NCBI RefSeq assembly: GCF_024362695.1 | Contig: NC_065414.1 | Coordinates: 3,923,501 to 3,987,500, forward strand | Source: Pectinophora gossypiella | Taxonomy: Eukaryota; Arthropoda; Insecta; Lepidoptera; Gelechiidae | Direction: 5' to 3' | DNA: 64,000 nucleotides | Shown: positions 1 through 14,000 of the stretch, piece after piece | Layout: the number at the start of each line of letters is the position of its first letter | Numbering within the stretch: position 1 is the first letter of the stretch | Translations under genes and position numbers: made by a program | The notes under the pieces: model-generated | What the model was told of the DNA's origin: nothing | Seen by the model: the letters and a program-made list of their open reading frames with translations, nothing else | Database searches by the model: none

Positions 1-119
1 TCAACATAACACCGTTGGATCGTCGATCCCTAGTCACACTACCAACTTGTGGCTAGCGGGGTACTATGCTCAGTTCGGTACCCCGAAAAACATCCTTTGG
101 CGGCAGCACACCCTCGCCG

Positions 120-230
120 CCAAACTATATACAGAATGTTAGTGACATCATAACAAAAACTTTGATTATGATTCAGATCATAATTCTGAGTCGATATCAA
201 GCGGATGATCCGTCGCAAAGTATCTATCTA
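120..230. repeat. MITE-H1 fragment (one arm)
   Basis: Contains GTTAGTGACATC, a degenerate GATTCAGATCATAATTCTG and CCGTCGCAAAG in the same order as the left arm of the hairpin MITE seen intact at 59340-59575. Divergent, one arm only. Confidence 0.6.
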
Positions 231-310
231 CTCAGCCTGTGTCCACCAACTGCTGGGAATAGGCCTTCTCAAGTCGTTACAAGGACTACCCACAAAAACT
301 TATCATAAGC

Positions 311-1640
311 CACATCAAGGTTATGTTACCTTTTAAACCCATATTTCGTCATAAAACAAAACAAACATCATAAAGTTACAGGATTTTAATGAAGCTGTAA
401 CTTAATGAGTGGGATTTATGATATTGATCTGGGTCCGGTCTATAGGACCGAGCGTAATAGTTTCTTGGAGTTTAAACTTAACCCGGTCAAAAGATATTAT
501 GATTTTGAGGTTGTGTATACGTTATTACAATAAAATACCAAATAATATTTTGAATTTGTCAGAAAATAAATAGAAAGCACATTTATGTAAAAAAGGCTTA
601 TTTTAAGATAAATTATTACCTAAATGGTAAAAATCCTCTAGTTATTAAATAACTTGAAAGGCATGTTGCTGTTGCAGTTTCTTGTCATTTCTTCTCCTCA
701 GCTATAATACCTTGCGAAATGACGTAGATTTAAAAATGTTAAATTGACCTTCAACAAGTTTATCCGTCATAATTACGTTGAATAAATGATTCTGATTTCT
801 GATCTGATATCCATCAAAGAATCAAGTCATGTAATAATGGTTATGGTTAGGTTAATGACCGAACTCATTTATTTTGATTTTCAAATACGCATATAGATGA
901 CAACGATAATCTACATAGAGGTCAATAGAGTCACAAGTGCGAACATCAAAACCACACTTGCAGTCACTTTAGATATATCCATGCTATAACTGAAATGACA
1001 CTATCACTTTGTCGATTTTTATGATATACACGGGAAGATAAACAGCTGAACGCGTACTTTCTTATTCCATTCCGATCCACTCATTATTATTTTCTTTTTA
1101 TTATTACGACTTACCGAAGATATACCGCACATGACATAAATCACTTGGCCGGAAAGATCCCACCATAGAAAATATTAGTCTAAATTATTAATACTAAAAT
1201 AAAACTTAATTAAAACATTTCCTAAAATGATACTGACGTAAAATGTAGCTTCTTTAATTTCGTTTGACTAACGATGTGACAAGAACACAAGATGAATTTT
1301 TAATGTATAATTAGGTTTTTGTGCCGTGGAAAGCTTCTAGTAATTGCCCCTTAAAGTTTTTTTTAATATCACTCAACATGTAATTAGCTAAGTGCTGTCT
1401 GACAACTGTTCTTCGTGAATGATAAACGAGCCACCTTGTAAGGTGGTGTTTAATTCTATTCACACATTCTCAAATCACAATTATTCCATTTATGAAAAAC
1501 TCTTCATATAAATAATTTTATATCAAACGCTTTGTTTACTCCTTTTTAAATCTATCTAGATCAGGAAAAGCAAAACGCTTTAACCAATAAGTACAAAAGA
1601 GCAGCGGTTATCGATAAAAAAGGGAAAAAATTAAAAGAGA
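311..1640. other. AT-rich stretch, nothing recognised
   Basis: No convincing ORF, SINE box pair or terminal repeat was seen. It lies upstream of Fur2 exon 1 and could hold promoter or 5' UTR sequence, but no specific element can be named. Confidence 0.4.
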
Positions 1641-1946
1641 ACTTTATTGCACGCCCCGATACAATTAAGTGCGCCGAGTCAATTGATGGCATGCATACAA
1701 TACGTTAGGATATCAAGTAGGCTAAAGAAAGGGCGCCAAGTTTCACGCATGCGCAAAACAGGACACAGGAAAACACAGCCAGTCGCCCGAAGGCAGTCTT
1801 CGCGACGACGTCCCTTGCAGCGGACGTGATACGCGCTCCAAAATTCGAATTTCGTAATCCATATACGCGAGTGTTCATAGATGAAAAAGAAACAGATATG
1901 TTATGAAAGTTGTAGGTAGATTTACGTGCAATGCGCGGCGTGCGTG

Positions 1947-2099
1947 ATGTTCGCACTAAGCGTGCTTTTGTTCATGACAGTGTTAGACTGTGTACCTTCT
2001 TTCGATGTGTATCATCACCAGTTCGCGGTCCATGTCCCGGGAGGCTCCGAGAGAGCCACAGACATCGCTCATCGACATGGTTTTATCAATCACGGACAG
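1947..2099 (+). CDS. Fur2: Fur2 exon 1: signal peptide and start of pro-domain
   Basis: Codes for residues 1-51. A hydrophobic N-terminus (MFALSVLLFMTVLDCVPS) is a plausible signal peptide, followed by the start of the convertase pro-domain, with FAVHVPGG and HGFINHGQ matching the conserved HGF-N-GQ block of furins. The donor CAG|GTGAGG gives phase 0. A frame-shifted ATG at 1931 opens an unrelated reading frame and was not chosen. An in-frame TAG at 1917 fixes the start. The surrounding 1640-2100 is richer in G+C than its neighbours, as expected near a promoter or 5' UTR. Confidence 0.9.
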
Positions 2100-5000
2100 G
2101 TGAGGCAGTATTTTTGTTTTTTTTTTCCGCCATTTCTCGAGACAAGTTTCGGAGGTTACGTCAATTGTTCATAGGTAAAAATCGCTGAGGCCATGATCGT
2201 ACAATTCGTTTCCTGTTAGGTAATGCAATTAAAAAGGAAAACTTAAAATTTTTGCCAAAAATATAACTCGAAAATAAATCTAAACAACTTCATTAATTTT
2301 GATCGCCAATCGCTACCCTTTATTAAATTATGTAAAGGTAGATTCTAATAAAGTTATTAAACTCCACCAAAATAAATAAAAGTTGTAATTAAAAAGTCGG
2401 ACCTTGTGTAAAAATTACGGTACCTATAAAATGCTGTTGGAACCGTTTGTATTTCGAAGTAACGTAAAGTTTTACCGGTATATAAGGGCGCTACTTCATC
2501 GGTGAGCACACGTTTGTAATGTAATATATATGATTCGATTTTGAGCATCAAATTACAGGCGAATGCTTGTGTAATACAGGGTGTTAGTAACATCATATCG
2601 AAAAATTTTAAAGGTGAATCAGACCATGATTCTAAGTTGATATTAAGCGGAATTTTCCGTCGCAAAAGAATGTAACTGAAAATCATGAATTTCCGAGAGG
2701 AAATTCCACTTGTTATCAACTCAGAATTATGGTCTGAATCATCCCCCTCAGTATTCGTTATAGTGTCACTAACACATGTACTTGTATGGCTACACATAAG
2801 TGTACTTGTACTTGTACGGAGTCTAGACGACATCATAACGATTACTGAGGGGGATGATTCAGCTCATAATTCTAAGTTAATATCAAAGTGGAATTTTTAT
2901 CGCAAGGGTATATAATTGAAAATAATTGAAAAAACGATCTCGAATGTTGCGACGAAAAATTCCACTTGATATTAACTCAGAATCATGATCTGAATCATCC
3001 CCCTTAGTATTCGATACGATGTCACTAACACTCTATATTATAATGTTCGATATCGAATCTGTACGTAAACTTAAATCACAGTCAGGGATGTAGTAGGTAT
3101 GTAATGTAACGCCTAATCGAATCATATAATATGTTACATTATAAACGAATGGTCATCGATTACTATTTACCCAAATAAGTATGCAGTCTAGAAACGTGGT
3201 ATTTACATAACTTTTGTACCTTTTTCTTGACAAGAATGTTTCCACTTTGGGAACAGCACATAGCAGGTTCTTGTGATAATTTCGTAAAAAACCGACTACT
3301 TTCCAAAGTAATTTACTATCAGACAAACATACATAACATGAACTCACGACTATATTCCTAAAGGGCTAGGCAGAGGTACGATAAGCTGCAAAAGTCCAAT
3401 CAGTTGCAAAGTAATAAATTAACTGGTTGCACTTAAGACTTCCTGACATGACATGTTGTTTCTGTAAGAGACCAAAAACACCTACAAAAACATAAATTTT
3501 ATAATTATGACAACTAATGGTTCATAATTTCACCACTGTTTACAAATAATTCGTTGAGCTCAGTGACTGAATTTTAGCTCTTTGATCGTACATCCATCGT
3601 AAGATAACCCTACCCTAGCTCATATTTATATATTTTATGAGATTATAAGCAACATGGTTCCTTCGAAGAAATTACTTTTTAACAACTTATTCCATGCTAC
3701 ATAAGTAATAACAACAGAATATAAACTCACGACTTTATCCTAATTGGGGTAGTCAGAGTTAAATCGATCACAACACGAAATAATTATCCATACCTCACGG
3801 AGCTTTCTGTTACACCTGCGTGATAGGTGGTGAGCCGTATCGCTCCATAAGTAAAAACCACCGCAGATGATCGGGCCGTCATTTAGGATACTTACTTTTA
3901 TTATTATTATGATTTTGTTTTGTTTTTCTTTTTTTTGTTAATGATTTTTGATCTTGGTTTTCTTTTCGTTTTGTTTTTTTTTTCTTTTTTTCTGTGTATT
4001 GATTTCCATGTGGTTTCTGTCCTGTGTTGAATGTAAATATGTTTGTCTGTCCGCGTCCGCTTACCTAACCTGAATATTTCACAAGTCCGGTTTTTACAGA
4101 AGTGACTGCCTGTCTGACCTTCCAACCCGCAAAGGGAAAACCAGCCCAATACAGATTAGGTCACATACCTCCGAAATAAATTTCTCGGGAATGTGGGTTT
4201 CCTCACGATGTTTTCTTTCACCGCTGAGCATGTAATACTCAATTATGATCCAAATAAGAAAACAAATTCGACAATCATTGGTTTAGGCCTGTGCTGGATT
4301 CGAACCTGTGACCTCAAAGTGAGAGGCAAGCGTTCTACTAACTGGGCCACCACGTGTCAATCATACAAAATATCAAACGAATGTAGCACAATTGGCGGCG
4401 TTATTTCTAAATATAAATCTTTTCCAGCTATTCTTTTCGTCACAGATCATGCGATGTATTAGATTTACGTAAAAAATGTAAATGTTATTGAATCTCTGTT
4501 GTGAAAGAAATGTCACCTGATCGCATGTGGAAAGAGAAAATTCAATTCAATTCGGGATTTTCCCGTATCGTTCGGAATTTTTTTTTGTCATCTTAATCTC
4601 AGGAAGACGCCTTTAAACGTCTGGTTCAAAATAGTCGCTGTGATTTAATTAAAGAAATATTATTATTTTTTCGTTTAACTTTTTTAAACTATGAAGTGAA
4701 GGACTTTCCAGGTTACGTTCTTCAGAAACAATATAGATGGCGCTGTACAGATTTACCTTCGTTTTTCTAATTTCATGGATAACAGACACTTGCATTTTTT
4801 ATCTTTGTTTTTGAGTATAAATGATGACACTTTTAATTACACCCAGTCACAATCACATCTTTCATCCATTAATTATTATTCTGTTCAAAATAAAGAGAAG
4901 CAATATAATTCAAATATCAAGCAACAATTATTTTTAAGAATTTATTTATTTATTTATTAATGCTTTTGCTATTAAGTTGTACGGTATTTATTTTATTTTA

Positions 5001-8000
5001 GGACATTAATTGTATCTAATAATAAAAAAAAGTAATTAAAGAAAAAAAAAAGTAATTAAAGTAGTTAGTAATTGTATGTAAGTTCAAAACTTTATTCCTA
5101 ATTGGGGTAGTCAGAGGTAGATCCGTGAGCTTATGTTGTTATCATGATAATTACGTTGAATAAATGATTCTGATTTCTGATATCAACAATTCAAAGAAAT
5201 TCGAATTGTATCTACATTTCCTGTAGGTAGGTAAAAAGAAAACGAAATTCTGAATATAAAGATTTCGCCGAAAATGTTTTATGTCCGCTTCAAGAAATCA
5301 GAAAAACTCGTTTATATTTAATTAAACGTCTGAACCAGTCTGAACTGAGAAGAGGTAACATACTTGTTTCAGAATATATTCAAAGGAAAGCGAATAAAAT
5401 GTGTTCAGACATTACCTAATGATTATGTTTATGAACACAGATGAGAGATTTTTACATTGTTTTAAGTTTACGCGGTTATTATCATAATTAAAACACATAA
5501 TAACGGGTTCTTACCGCGTTTAAATGGGGATATGAGACTCCCGATATTATATCCCCATTTAAACGCGGTAAGAACCCGTTATTATGTGTTTTAATAATGA
5601 GAGATTTTTGGTCTTTCATAATTAGTACGGCGGTAGTAAGTGTGACGGTGGATTGGTCATGTCCTTAGAAGACCTGTGAAACACCCGTCCCGAAGGGCTT
5701 TGATCTGGTGTGCGCGTGGAAAACGCAAAACGGTCGGTCCAAAGAGACCTGGCAACACTCGGTTGACCGGGAATTAAAAACTCAGACGAACGATAGCTAG
5801 TCTTAAGATCACTAAATCTTTTAAGGGGCAATGTATGCGTTTTTACAATAAGATTCCCATTGACATTCAGAATTTGCCTTTCAACTGTTTTAAGACAGTA
5901 CCTAGTTAAACAGAAACTTTACAAAAATATTATTATAAAGTTAGTGATTATTTAGAAGATATGAATGCATGGGATTAACTGTCTGAGAACTGATATTAGA
6001 CAGCTAAATTACTCAATTGTATAACAATATTTTATGTTTATTTATTTTATTAAAGAACGTCTAGGGCCCTGTGCCGAGGTTTATCTTGCAGCTTCTTTTC
6101 CCCGGCTATACAGGTTGTGAGAAGCTGCAGAAGTTTTAGGCGGATGAGACTTTCGTTATGTAAAAACTGACGATTCAAAGTGTGGCTATGTTACTTACTG
6201 AATAAAGATATTTTTGAATTTGAATTTGTCGGTCTTTTATAGGATACACTTCGATGAGGGTGCGCGGGAAGTTCACGAGTTGATTTCACCCACTCCATTT
6301 CATCTACGGACAACAAGGCATCGGCAGGCATTTCATCCTTATGTTGCGGATATACCAGCAATACGCACGAAACGTTTTGCCTCTTCCTTTTTGAAGCGAA
6401 CAGCGAAGGATAGGAACTGTCTGCCGTCGTCTGTTTTTCCAACTCGTTATAATCTGGGAGTCTAGATTAAGTAAAATTGAAGGGAAGAGAGGAAGGGGTA
6501 GACCTAGGATAACATTTATGAAACAAATAAAAGAGAAGGTGCAGGTCGTGTCGTATCGGGAGGTGAAGGTTTTGGCGGGAAGAAGAGAGGAATGGCGATT
6601 ACTCCATCGACAAGAGCGCAGCTCTTGAATAGAGAGAGAGAGAGAGAGAGAGATTAAGTAAGGACCGGGAATTAAAAATTGTGGAATAGGGCATGAAGAA
6701 AACGATTATTATTTCTAACTAACTTTGTTTATTTTAAAACGTTTTATAGTCTTCTACATTTTCCTCTTTAAAAACAACCGTCCTCCATTTCCCTGTCATT
6801 CTGCAATCCTCTCCTCTCTCTCGCTCACTCGTCGCTCTCTCTTTCACACACCTTTGCGTTACGTTTCATTCAGCCGTCCATTCCTTCACTCGGCCATCCT
6901 GCTCTCAGTCTTTCCTTTTTTTAGTCGTCATTTGCTAGGTAAGCGTGGTTCACAATAGACCACATCGTCACTTACCATCAGGTGAGATTGTGGTCAAACG
7001 AGAGGCTATATTAATAAAAAAAAACCTATCACGCTACTGGAGTATACTACATAGGTATATAAAATATAGTACATACTAATGTGAGATTGAGGTCAAACGC
7101 GAGCCTATAATACTAAAAAAAAAACAGTTGATTGAGGGAAGGCCTACACCCGGCTTTACGTAAAAGTATGTGTTTATTTTACTCACAGACATTTAAAAAA
7201 AAACTTATTCAGACATAGCGAGGCATGTGCCCTGCATGGCGCGTAACGCATGTCTCGCATTGAGGCGTTCCTAGTAAAAAAAAAAATCAACGCGTGCTGA
7301 AGTCGATGGGCACATGCTCGGTCCGATCCATCGTGTGTGAAACTTATGCCTTATGCATTTGCAACGCACGTGGGAGCAAGACAGGGTATGCGGCTCAGTG
7401 TTTAAAGTACCAAATAGAGCCAGGCGACGCATGGCACATGCCACGTCGCCGCAACATGCATGCTCAACTACGCCCACAATATGCACGCTCGATTATGAAG
7501 GTACGCTCATTTCGAGGCGTGGGTTGCACGCGGTGCGAGGCGCATGCCTCGCAGTCTTTGTATTCGCCTTTAAGGGTTGTCTACTCACTAAAAATGCTGC
7601 GAAATCGGTATGTCCCGGAAATTGACACAAACTGTCAAAAAACGGAAAATAGCGTATTTGGGGCATATTATTAGGAATGACAGATACCAGCTGCTTCAAT
7701 TAATTATGATGGGCAAAATTGGAGAGAGAAGACGTCGAGGGAGGAGGAAGAAGTCGTGGCTGCGGAACATCCGCGAATGGACCGGCGTTACAACCGTAGA
7801 ACAGCTGTTTCATCTTGCTTCTGACAGAGAAGAGTTCTCAAAGCTGACGGCCAACGTCCAGTAATGGACAGGCACTGTAAGAAGAAGAAGTCTCACTAAA
7901 AGCAAAACTTGGAGATTGTAATACCGATAATACGATGTGAGGATGCGTTGTTAATCTGTATATAAAGTACATAGTTATCAACATCATAATCTAGGATAAG

Positions 8001-11000
8001 CGTGTATATATATATATCAGACCATTACATGTATTAAAAGGTTTTGTATATACGTATGTGAAAATTGAACTGATTTGCCAATAGCGTGTGATTTGCGGTT
8101 TAATCTGTTTTGCTTTGAAACAGAATTATGTGCGATCACTTACAATATGGTTGATTAATTAGTTGATAACTATGTTGTTATTGTTGCCAAAATTACTTAT
8201 TTTAATTATAGCTTTTTTACATGAAAGCATTCTATAGTCCTATACCCGTTCAGCTAACATACTTTTATCTATATGAAGAGAATATACAAAACAAATTCAC
8301 TAGGTATTTATATTTAGTACAATATGGTGTGTATCCTTTCTACCCACTTATGTACCCATTTATTATTATGTACTAGGAATGGTTGGGTACTACCAGTTAC
8401 AGGTAAGACGGGATGTGACTTTGTTAAAATATATTTTTAAAGTATTTAGAGGACAATTTACCAATCCGGAAATTTTGTCGTCACTATGTCTGTATGTACC
8501 GGACAATTATTGCAACGTGCGACGGCAACCGCAAATGTTTAAAGTCCCGCTGTCGAGAACCAATCTTGGTTGGTACTCGCCGGTTACTCGCGCGATGCGG
8601 ATGCTTAACGCCCTGGCCCAGGACAACCCCGACGTTGACCTGTACAGCTGTTCGGTGGCCAAATTCACAGATGTGGCATTTCGTTTGTTTCAGTCGAATT
8701 GGTTTTTACTGTAATGGCTGAATGTAAAACTGTAAAAATAAATACATAAATAAATAAAAAATATTATGTCCCCTCTAACATGATGACCTGTCTATACGTC
8801 ACAGTAAGATGATCATAATTCTAGGAATATGATCATACTTATAAGAGTCACTGTGATCCTGTGGCACACCGGATTGCTTCACAAACGGGGAGCGCCAGTT
8901 CGAATCCCGGTATCAGATTTGCACCAATGAGTTATTAATTATCTTAAGCGCAGTTTTCACTAATATAATTGGCTCTATCATTATAGACGGCGATACGACT
9001 CGCCACCTATCCCGTTAGTTTTATATAAAGTTCGGGGAGGTGTGGGTACTCAGGTCATACTCAGAAGTCATCCATTGCTGGATGTACTTCTGAGTATCTC
9101 AATTAAGATATAGTCTTACGCTTATGTTTTGTATTGAATTACGTAGGTACTTTTTCCACAATATATTTTACTCTGAAACTTAAACACGTAACCAATTAGT
9201 CCTGTAAAGAATATTAGAGCACTTCCCCTTTCTCTGACGTATATTAATAGGAACATATCCCTTAAGGCCCAAGAGGACTTCCTAACTATGATCGAAGATA
9301 ATCCCTAAACTTGTATATTACGAAGTTGTTCGTTCCAGAACTTTCCAGAAAGAAGTATCGATAAAGCTCTCGTGTACTGCTACTGTTACTTAAACGAAAT
9401 ACACACCAAAACCGACGCGCCGACATGGCCCGTCGCCTTTTTTTTTGACGTGGGAGCGCTGAGGGCTCTCACCCGGTGAAGCCCACAGCCCACCGACATA
9501 GCCCGCCGACATTGCCCGCCGACTTAGCACGCCGATATAGCCCGCTGACTTAGCTCGCCGACTTAGCCCGCCGACATAGCCCGCTGATATAGCCCGCCGA
9601 CACAACCTTTTCAATTTTTGGATTTGAAATAAGTGAAGCCGCTAGTCCACCGACAATTATCGGCATAATTATGACGGCGGGCCGGCGGGGCGGTGTGTAT
9701 TGAACTTTATAGTTACACGCCTACTTGGTATATTTCTCCTTAGAAATACTTTTTTAATAAAAATGAGAAAGTAGAGAAGTCAGTATATTTATAGCTGTAA
9801 TGTCTTATTCACACACGCCGTCATACTTTTGCACGTGATAAAGTATGGCAGAACATGTCTGTCATGTGACATTTGTTTGCTGCGCCGAGAACATTGTGTC
9901 GAGGGTTTACTCGGCATGTGTGAACAAGGCATAACGGGTAAATGTTGCGTTTATGTAGGCAGTAAGAAGAAAGCACGTTAAATCATTGGTACTGGTTATT
10001 TGATGTTACTACGTAGTCGTTACATGAGCCATCCCAAAGACCGCCTTTCACGAGTAACAGAAAGCTCAGGTGACGCGTGGGTACTCAGTTCATCTTACGA
10101 TGGATGTACCTCTGACTCGCCCAATTGAGAATATAAATTCAAATTCAAAAATATCTTTATTCAGTAGATAACATAGTTACACTTTGTACAGTATTTTTTA
10201 CAGAACGAACGTCTAAATCCGTCTAAAACTACTGCAGCTTCTCACAACCTGAATAGTCGGGGAAAAGAAGCTGCAAGAAAAATGTCGGCACAGGGCCTTA
10301 GACGTTCTTAAAAAAAAATGTTAACTTATGCTATATAGAAAGAATATTCAAGAATGAAGGAAGATTTTCTACGAACTATTAGTTTAAGTCAAAATAACGT
10401 GTATTAACTTACATTATAGTACACAAGTCATTAAATGACGGGGTCCATAGGTCCACCAAGACCACTAACAATTACTTTTTTATTAATGTGAAAAATCCAT
10501 ATGCCATCCAGTTACTTTACGCACCGAATTCTTCTGATGACGTCATCAGAAATTTTCAAATTAACAAACCATAAATCGACCTTATCTATTCTGGAATCAT
10601 TATAATTGCATATGTACTTAAATAAAATAAACAAAATTGAAAATTCTGCCAGCGCGTAGAGAACCTTGGTCTACTTTCAGCTTTACATAAAAATGGTAAA
10701 GTCACAGGAAAAATACTTATTTCTGTCTTTCAATAAGCGAAATATCAGCTTTGCGTTACCTTTGTTGAGTAGAATTTTCCTTAAACAACATTTGTTGTAC
10801 AACATTATCAATCATCACAGGAAAACAAAGAACGGGGAAAAAGCAAAGAAAATGTCCGGCGTTCTTTAAATCATTTCAATCTATTTTAATCCCTTATTAT
10901 ATTATACTAAGATCCGTTTTCACAGCTGCCGTAAACCTAGGCTTAGGTGAACAATGTTTTGTTCCGTTACGAGGCGTGATGTGCCAAACAAAAGCAAAAT

Positions 11001-14000
11001 AAATGATGGCGTCAACTTTTCGTTACCCTAGGGGTTCACATAACCATCTATCAATTAAGTGCCTCTCAGACGTTTGCTCTCCCTCTTTGGCTAAATTTTA
11101 TTGATATCTATAGATAGGTCCAATAACAGATTGTGTCAAAGTGCGTAAAGCATAACGCTGCCTTTTATTAAAAACCACATAAGTGCCCATTCGTATGTAA
11201 TTTTTGTTTACAAAACCTCGCAATACTACGGGAGTGTCAAAAAAAAGTTGACCAAATTTTTACCCAAATTGAAATTGATTGAACGAAATTGAGGATTTGT
11301 TGAAGAAAATCGATTTTTCTTACGCATACGTTGTTTTCACTACGACGATAAACATCGTGGCTGACTTTGCAAACTGACGTTTTTGCAATTGTTTGCTTTG
11401 CAAAAGATGCAAATCAGATTCGCTAAAAACTTCAGATACGTTTGTTAGTGACGTAAGCGACGACATGTAGAGAAAATGTTGTCTGCGGAAGTAACTGGTC
11501 ATTAACGTTCTTAGGGTGGTTGACTTCTTTCATGAATCTACTCACGTGAACGTGCTGAATATTAATCTGAAATTCACCTTCAATATCTTGTTTAACGCCG
11601 GAGATATTCGTAGTAAAAGACAGTGGTGGGGGAATGCTCCGTCCCGTTCTAGCAAAACGATATAGAATTGAGCCTTTGGCGGCTCTATAATAACATTGAC
11701 ACCAGGGTTGATGAGGTTGGTAATTCACCTCACAACCCACATGATAGAAGAAGAACATAGCCCCTCAATCAACCGGAGGGTATATGGAGCATACTCCACC
11801 ACGCTGTCCTACTGCGGGCTGGCGGAAGTGTATAATCAGATAGCACGGGACTCTAACTATTGAAATTTAAAATACTTTTCTAGTCATCATCATCATCATC
11901 AGATGAGCTCGAGATGAAAACATATTTTTTTGTGGTCACCCATCCAATGACCGGCCTTTGCGAAAGTTGCTTTACTTCAACAATCGCAGACCGAGCGCGT
12001 TAACCGCTGCGCCACCGAGCTCCTCCCTTGTATCCACTATAAAATGTTGAGATTTAAATTTCAAACATAATAAGTAGAAGATGGAACAAAGCATTTCCCT
12101 CTTGCCGGTTCATTCTTTACAAAATGCCTTTTGAGTTTCAACACCCTGCTTCGGTTAAACCAGCAAACTACTTAAGTTTCACCCCCATGATATCTGGGTC
12201 GGCCAACCTTTAGAGTAGAAAATTGTAGTACGTAATAGCTCTTTCATTTCCGTCTACCGCCTATTTGGAGAAAATGTGAAAATAATGCAAAACAGGGGAA
12301 AAATTGCTCCCACCCGTTGAAGCTATTCATTCGAATTTTCGCATCGATGATACAATCAAATAGACGCCTAAAATTTGATTTTTTGATTGATTCTGTCAAC
12401 TATCTGAGGTAAGGGGGAGTGAGGGAAGCGCGCTGATTGGCTCACACGACACCATAGGTACGTCGAAAGGTCACGGAAGCACTCGCCATTGGTCGTTCGT
12501 TGTCGAGCGACATTTTATATCTGACCTATTTGTCAGATGTGTCCACAGAACTATATCAATTCAATTGAGTTCGCCCAATATGTGTATCTAATGCAAACCA
12601 ATATATGAGAATTAATATAAAATATTACAATGTGTATAAAATTAGATTACATTGGTATAACAAAGATTACTTATATAAAATCATACTTAGATTAGTAAAC
12701 ATTTATTTTTATAGAAAAGTGCGGGTCCGATTTGCGCACCGAGTGTCCCATAGCGACATAGTGACTTTGCGGTTGAAAAACTATTGTCATCGAAAACAGG
12801 GGGAAAAATAGTTCTATTAATAGGAGTCTAGACGAAAATCTTGGATTTATTTTCCTCATTGAACTGTTGTTTCGTTCCGCGGAGAACAGATGTCGTTGTA
12901 TGTATTTTGATCCGTGAAGTTAGTTTGAACGATGCCGTAAAATCGAGTTACCTCGTAATTAGGTCATGTTATGTATATAGAGTTGTTATAAATTGTTCTA
13001 TTGGTATCGTCTCTCCTTCTGTTGTCACGCACATTTAATTTACTTACACTTACCTGTAAAACCAAGGTAATTTTAAAACAATAAAGCTATTTAATGGAAA
13101 CTATTTAACTTCAAAGACAAGATGTAATCATTAATGATGATGATGTGATGTGATGATGTGTGTGTGTGTGTGTGTGTGATGTGTTGCTCTAGAGCAATAA
13201 GGCCGCCCAAATTGTACTGTATTCATGTGTTAATGCCTGATTGTTTAAATGTAGTTCTGTGCAATAAAGTATATTTGATTTGATTTGATTTGATGTAATA
13301 ATATATATTGACACACAAGGTAGACTAGTTGCTGAAAGAAAGATAATCAAAGATAATGGCTTTAATTATTATTATATACTGTAGTCTTCTATCGTGTGGG
13401 TTGTGAGGTGGATTACCAGCCTCATCAACCCTGGTGTCAGGGTTATTATTGAGCCGCCAAAGGTCCCCGACATGACTCATGACTATTTATTTACATCAGT
13501 GAGTAGTAACCGGAAACAGCAACTTTGGGACAATCAGGTGATCAGCCTGTAATATAGCCAAACTAGGGATCGAAGTAATTTTTGTGATATTTTTACACTG
13601 GGATTCGAACCCAGGACCTCCGGATCGTGAGCCTAACGCGCAACTACTGGACCACGGAGGCCGTTTCTAGCGTAATACATGTGATTAACTATTGTTTGAC
13701 AATATGATATTTCATATTGTAGATAATTTACCAATAGACTGTGTAACTAACTGTGACTTCCGGATATTATCATATGTTCGGGACGAGGCATTGTATTTGT
13801 TTCTTGAATGGTATCATTATTATTTTTTTACATCTTCCTCAGGCATAACTCCGCCCGAACGACGTTCTAATCAGCATAAAGTTGTAAAGTTAAGCCGTTG
13901 AAAAGTTGTTGACCGAAATAGGAGCGTTTAACAGCCTGCCCTTTAGCTGGAACTCCCTAATCTTTCATTGTTAGGACTTTCCAGAGTTAGTTCCACGGAA

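Noticed and set aside
1600..1946. A specific TATA box or transcription start for Fur2
   Set aside because: The region is suggestive by composition, but no motif could be singled out and further 5' UTR exons may exist upstream.
1931..2188. 85-codon ORF starting with ATG at 1931
   Set aside because: It overlaps Fur2 exon 1 in another frame; the 1947 frame carries the signal peptide and furin pro-domain.
2357..2836. 159-codon minus-strand ORF
   Set aside because: It covers the MITE-H1 hairpin; the frame is a by-product of the palindrome and appears in other H1 copies with stops.
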